From positions 21,487,595-21,551,594 of the forward strand of contig NC_063160.1 of NCBI RefSeq assembly GCF_020921035.1: a stretch of DNA of 64,000 nt, given 5' to 3'. The first letter of the stretch is position 1; the number at the start of each line of letters is the position of its first letter. Below the pieces are notes generated by a model. That model searched no databases. It was not told the DNA's origin and was given only the letters and a program-made list of their open reading frames with translations. Positions 59,376 through 64,000 of this stretch are shown in pieces. The position numbers and the translations under genes were made by a program. Origin of the DNA: Rhodamnia argentea. Its lineage: Eukaryota > Streptophyta > Magnoliopsida > Myrtales > Myrtaceae.

Positions 59376-60874
59376 CATTTCCCCATTACCTATTTTTGAG
59401 TCTTGGTCGCGATATCATAAAGTCCGGTATTAGAAAACAAGGGCGGGGGGGAACATGCACCATCCCATCCACGTAAGGCCCCTGCCAAATAATTGAGGCG
59501 GTAGTCAATGACTCGACGTCGTCGTCACTCACTTTACACGTAAGCAAACAAACCCCTCTTTCTTTAATCGCCCCGACCCCCAACTGAACCGCAGCTTCAT
59601 GTCCGTGTAAAGAAACAACACATCGCGATTACGATCACTTAATTATGATATGAAAGAGGAGAGATTTAGGTAAAAGCTGCACGAGTGAGTAGTTAAGGAG
59701 CCTGCCCCGTTGCCTCGTACAACGTCACCCTTAATTGCACGTGAACATCTCGACGACCCCTTTCGCCCTTTTTTTTTAAGATCTCTTCGAGAGAGAGAGA
59801 GAGAGTTAGATCCCAAAGATCACCAACCAAGAATGCTCACGATCTTCTCCAATTCTACGAGATGTCACTTTTCTGTCTTTTCCTTAGAACACTTTCGTTA
59901 TGTCTGAACTTTCCAGTACTACCTCGGAAGTCAAAAAGCCTCTGCAAATAATGTTCGTAGTTGTTGTAGATTTTCCTCCTTTGCAAGGTCTTGATTTCAA
60001 AACCGTGCATTTTTAGTATTAAAAAAAGGGTGACGAACGATTGGCCAAAATTGTCATGTGGGTTCTTTTTGTGCGTGTGTGTGTAATGTCTCCAAGAATT
60101 CGTGCCCCTCTTCGCAGGGTGTTGCTTCCCCACTTGCTTTCCAAAAGGCGGTCCAAGCGGTTGCCGATATTTTCAATTTGCTACTGTGTCGACTAAAGAT
60201 CCGAGTAGATACCAAGTCAAGCCGGACTATGACAGACAGCCCGAAGCATTCCCCGTTTTCTTTGCACGGATTTGCCCTGATCCCGTGCGTGATAAAATGT
60301 CGATCTAGATTATGACTTGGACCGATCTGTTCTGGGGCTATACGAGCACGGCGCGTTGTGTAGCCAGCGAGAGGATCGTTGCTGCCGAAATGTTGTTGAC
60401 CGGGCAATGTGGAGGTCAATGGAGCATTGCTTGTGAACTTCCCTAGCGTTGGAATGGGAAAATTCCGAGATTTTGAATCGTCGAGAGGACATGGAAGCCT
60501 AATGGGTCTTCAGAAATTTTGGGGGTTATAATTCGACACTTCTTTGCCACCAAAGGACGGAAAGAAAGTCAATGGGTAAGAATTGGAAAAGGAAGGTTTT
60601 AGAGAGAGAGAGAGAGAGATGAGTTTGATTAGAAAAAAGGATGTGGGCCCGACATGCTCGTGTTCGGAGGGGCCCACAAGCCGCAGCTGCGCACATGGCC
60701 CTACGTCGGACTGCTGCCAACTACCGCCCCCCCGAAAAGAGTGGAGTTGGTAGCGTCTGTGATGCTGACGTTTTCTCTCCCCATCTTGCCCCTTCCTCTC
60801 CGCTCTTATTTACACATATGCCACTGTAACTCCAATTTTTCCTTATTATTTAGACATCCGACCCAACCCAATTG
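59376..60874. other. intergenic stretch, nothing recognised
   Basis: Frames at 60054-60419 (minus, 121 codons) and 60641-60875 show no known domain. GA tracts lie at about 59788-59806 and 60602-60619. Confidence 0.35.
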
Positions 60875-62080
60875 AAAAATTGTTCAAAAAATCTTAAACA
60901 TGCTTTGGTCAATTCAATCACAAATCTTTCAATTTGTTAAATGAGTCCTAAACGATTTTGATACTTTGTCAATCGAGTTCATCCAATCAATTAACAGAAA
61001 ATCGTTAACTTTTACGTCAATGGTGCTACGTAGGACGGCCGTCGTTGGCAATAGCGATTTTTTTAATTAATTTTTAATAAAAATTGATTTTTTTTTATTC
61101 CTTTTATTTTCTTTCTTTCTTGTCCTTTTTTTTAATCAAGTCCGGCGAGGGTCACCAACCGACCCTCGTTGACCATTAGGTGAGGGCCGCGAAACACTAT
61201 GTGACATCCTAGATTAACTTACTGAGATATTGTTCGCTTTGACCTGTCCCATATTGAGACTCACGGTTTTGTCCTTCGCGTACAGGTGGACACCTTCCCA
61301 GGAGGTCACCTATCCCAAAAGTGCTTCCACTTGAGTATGTCTAACTTTGAAGTTCCATAGTTAACCATTGCCGCTACATTAAAAGGCACGTATGAGAGTT
61401 AATTTTATTTTTTGCATATATATTACAAAATCGCTCTCTCTGTTCGATGTACAGTTTGGTTCATTCATACCCCCTTCATCACCATGCCAAGAGCTGCTCC
61501 TTCGTCGGGTCTTCTTGCTCCAGCAATCACACCCCACGCTAGCCGGACCGAATCATTACAGCCCCACCAGCTTCCTCATGGTTCATCCCTAAACCATACA
61601 CATGCTGGAGGGGATTCCACTCTAATATCGTATTGTGACATCCTAAATTAACTCACTAAGATATTTTCCGTTTTGACCAGTCTCGTACTAAGCCTCACGA
61701 TTTTGTTCTTTGGTGTACATGTGGGCACCTTCCCAGGAGGTCACCTATTTTGGGAGTGCTCTCACCCGAGCATCCTTAACTTTAGAGTTTCAAAGTTAAC
61801 CATTGTCATTATGTCAAAAGGCGCCTCTAAGAGTTAATTTCAATTTTCACATATGTATTCAAGAATCACTCTTCCCTTGTTTGGTGCACAGTTTAGTCCA
61901 TTCATGTCCCACTCGTCATCCTAGAAGCCTGTTAGGAGCCGCTTCTTGTTCCGATCCTCTCACCTCGACGATTACTCTTCGCCCGTCAAAATATTTAAGA
62001 TTCAATTGTAAAATTGAAAGGATTAGTACTAAATCGGTAAAAATGTAATAGTTTAAGTTTTTTCATCACAATTTTCCCTC
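60875..62080. repeat. fold-back element, family 1, split by a Cassandra insertion
   Basis: The left arm (AAAAATTGTTCAAAAAATCT, GTCAATTCAATCACAAATCT), the TACGTAGGACGGCCGTCGTT motif and the core TCCGGCGAGGGTCACC run to 61199. The right arm (TTCAATTGTAAAATTGAAAG, CATCACAATTTTCCCTC) resumes after about 61975. The Cassandra-type element lies between. Confidence 0.5.
61200..61970 (-). mobile_element. Cassandra-type TRIM retrotransposon with 5S-rRNA-derived terminal repeats
   Basis: Two direct terminal repeats, about 61200-61510 and 61634-61970, both begin TGTGACATCCTA and share many later segments. Each contains CTTCCCAGGAGGTCACC (61294-61310, 61729-61745), the exact complement of the conserved GGTGACCTCCTGGGAAG of plant 5S rRNA, followed by degenerate matches to the rest of the 5S internal promoter region (GAGCATCCTTAACTTTAGAG). 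Between the repeats, CTCTAATATCG (61619-61629) resembles the complement of the initiator Met-tRNA primer site, placing the element on the minus strand. The total of about 770 bp and lack of any coding region fit the Cassandra family. The outer end of the right repeat is uncertain. Confidence 0.8.
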
Positions 62081-64000
62081 ACTCAAAATTGCTCTCCACG
62101 AGCCTATAGCCTATCTCATTTTTATCGAATCTTACGTTTTACAGAGGAAACAAATATTCGACCGAAAAAAAGAAAAAAAGAAAAAAAACCTCCCATGAAT
62201 ACAAGCCAAAGCCCGTCCACGAAAATTAGGTAAGACTCCACCAACATGACAACAGACATGACCCCAAATGTTATTTCTAAGAAGGAGACGCTATGCATAT
62301 CGATCGTCTGGTACAAGGAAAGTGGATGGGGAATGAGGAGGGGAGCTTTTATTATGATCCCGGAGCATGTGAGAGCCACACACATAGATTAGATCCTATG
62401 AAACTAGATTAGATGCTGCTCAAATACTTGCTCCCCCTTAGGATTTACCATCCGACTGCTTAGATTAATCATGGGATGTTAGCATGCCCCCATCAATCAT
62501 ATGTTTTATATATTTTGTACTTATGTTTCTGGTACATGTATGGCAACTCCAATTCAAATTAGAAAATTCCTTGTCTCTCTCTCTCTCTTTTTCTCTTTGA
62601 TTGTGTTGGAGTGTTGTGGGGGGAATGGGATGGTGCCATTAGAAAAGAGGGTATACCTACCCTTTTTGGTACAGGTACCATCAATTTAGGAGGATCATTC
62701 AATAATCCCCCACCCCCCCACTCCCGAAATTTATGCTTTGTTTGGGACAGGGGTTAAGATAGAGAGAGAGAGAGAGAGAAGCAAATCACGGGCGAGTGAA
62801 GAAAATCTTGTACCATCCCTCCAATTCACTCTCATTAAATAAAAAAAGAAATCAAATTTCGTTCGAAAGTTTTCCAATTAAAAATTCGTGCTTGCCAATG
62901 TTTAATATGCTTGTACGAGTGTGCGCCGCATTGGAATTTTCTTTTTCTTCTCTCATCTTGAGTTACGTTCACACGTACGATGTTAGTTTTGAGAAAAAAA
63001 AAAAAAAGTTACCCTCCATGACATGACGGTCGTTCTCTATCTATCTTTCGTGGAATCCTAAGATAAGACGGGGAAGCAAATCGATGAATATAGTAATTCC
63101 CACGTCTGGTTTGTCAAAGAGAAGGGAAATGGGAATCCGAGAAAATGTATGTTAAACGTAAGATATGCCTAACAAGATAAGTGTGAGAGGAAATCCCTCG
63201 AGACTACCAAAGGAATTGTTGCTCTAGCCATTAAAATGCCCATTCTCTTTTTAAAGAGCGTACCAAAAAAACCCAAAGCTGGAAAGATTACCCTGTCTCT
63301 TTTTTTTTTCTTTTTTTTTCATTCTTGACCATTAAACAGTCGTAAGATCTTATTTGGCACTTAACGGGCATCTTTTTCAATAAACGATGTGCTTAGACAA
63401 GAACGGCAAATCATACACAATACGGAAATTGATAGCACGTTGTCTCTTCTTCTTCCAAATCCAAAAGAACTTATGTCGATCGGGGTCGAAACCAAAACTG
63501 AAAAACCCTAAGCTTCCAATTGGCCAGGGTTTCAGCCACCTTACTAGCTCAAAATAATTCCTTAGGTTCAAAGGTCATATCAAAAGCATGGAATGTCAAG
63601 TAAAGGCATACAAGTTTATCATGCACGAGTCAGTCTTTTCTCAACCATAAAGAGGAGAGATTAGATGCACGATACGACATATGCAAGCTCGGAAGAAGGG
63701 GCCATGAATACTTTGAGTGGACACATGTAATCTCCTACCAAACACAGGCAGATGATCCATCAGATCTTAGGCAACTCGCCTTAATAATTGGACAATTGAA
63801 GGGCCATTACAATTAGTTAAAGGTGGGGATCAAGATCCAGAATAGGGAGGAAGTACGTAAGAGACGGGTCCCGCCACCGTCACCACCATTAGGGTTTTTC
63901 ACTTTCCTTCAATTTCTTGCATGTGATGTTTGGTTGGAGTCGATCCATTAGAACTGTCGAGGCAGAGCCAGAGCAATAATTACCTCTTGCTCCCACAATT
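62081..64000. other. intergenic stretch to the window end
   Basis: Short frames without family motifs, a CT tract near 62573-62587 and a GA tract at about 62761-62779. A gene may start beyond the edge, but nothing here shows it. Confidence 0.4.

Noticed and set aside
61287..61352. a 5S rRNA gene
   Set aside because: Only part of the 5S sequence is present, degenerate, and inside both terminal repeats of a retroelement.

Overview
This is a plant nuclear window. Seven spliced or intronless genes with eudicot-type GT-AG introns, long AT-rich intergenic stretches and a heavy load of plant transposons point to a rosid-like eudicot. The dispersed repeat families and the gene content remind me of Myrtales (Eucalyptus and relatives), but that is an impression, not a proof.

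Gene layout, left to right: (1) 4966-9288 (+), a membrane-anchored cyclophilin of the CYP21-3 type, seven exons. (2) 10988-15787 (+), a choline-transporter-like (CTL/SLC44) membrane protein, three exons. (3) 18743-20287 (+), actin-depolymerizing factor ADF5, three exons. (4) 31457-33877 (+), a subtilisin-like serine protease close to SBT1.6, two exons. (5) 36751-38700 (-), an intronless PLS/E-class pentatricopeptide-repeat protein. (6) 39198-42519 (+), an ERD7-like senescence/dehydration protein, four exons, divergent from the PPR gene across about 500 bp. (7) 43161-45552 (-), an amino acid permease (AAP2/AAP3-like), seven exons, convergent with ERD7. All seven appear intact. They belong to unrelated housekeeping, transport or stress functions and do not form a pathway or cluster.

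The rest is mobile or repetitive DNA. 46966-51065 is a decayed Mutator-like element with long terminal inverted repeats that carries both a transposase remnant and a plant mobile domain (PMD) reading frame. 51868-55971 is a nearly complete hAT element with a BED-finger transposase, imperfect terminal inverted repeats and an 8-bp target duplication (7/8). It is broken by one nonsense codon and one frameshift, and it sits in the primer-binding-site-like motif of a small LTR-type element. 61200-61970 is a Cassandra-type TRIM retrotransposon whose terminal repeats contain a 5S-rRNA-derived segment; a relic of the same terminal repeat is at 2733-2910. Several fold-back/MITE-like families recur (1272-1943, 4042-4428, 17700-17945, 20988-21422, 25860-26412, 28391-28900, 57569-57875, 58992-59375, 60875-62080). 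A 170-bp tandem array lies at 24892-25540 and a degenerate ~190-bp repeat cluster at 23080-24810.

I found no tRNA genes, no CRISPR array and no gene cluster that looks like a new biochemical system. The most interesting material is the nesting and composition of the transposons. Exon borders were assigned by eye from splice dinucleotides, reading-frame continuity and family knowledge.
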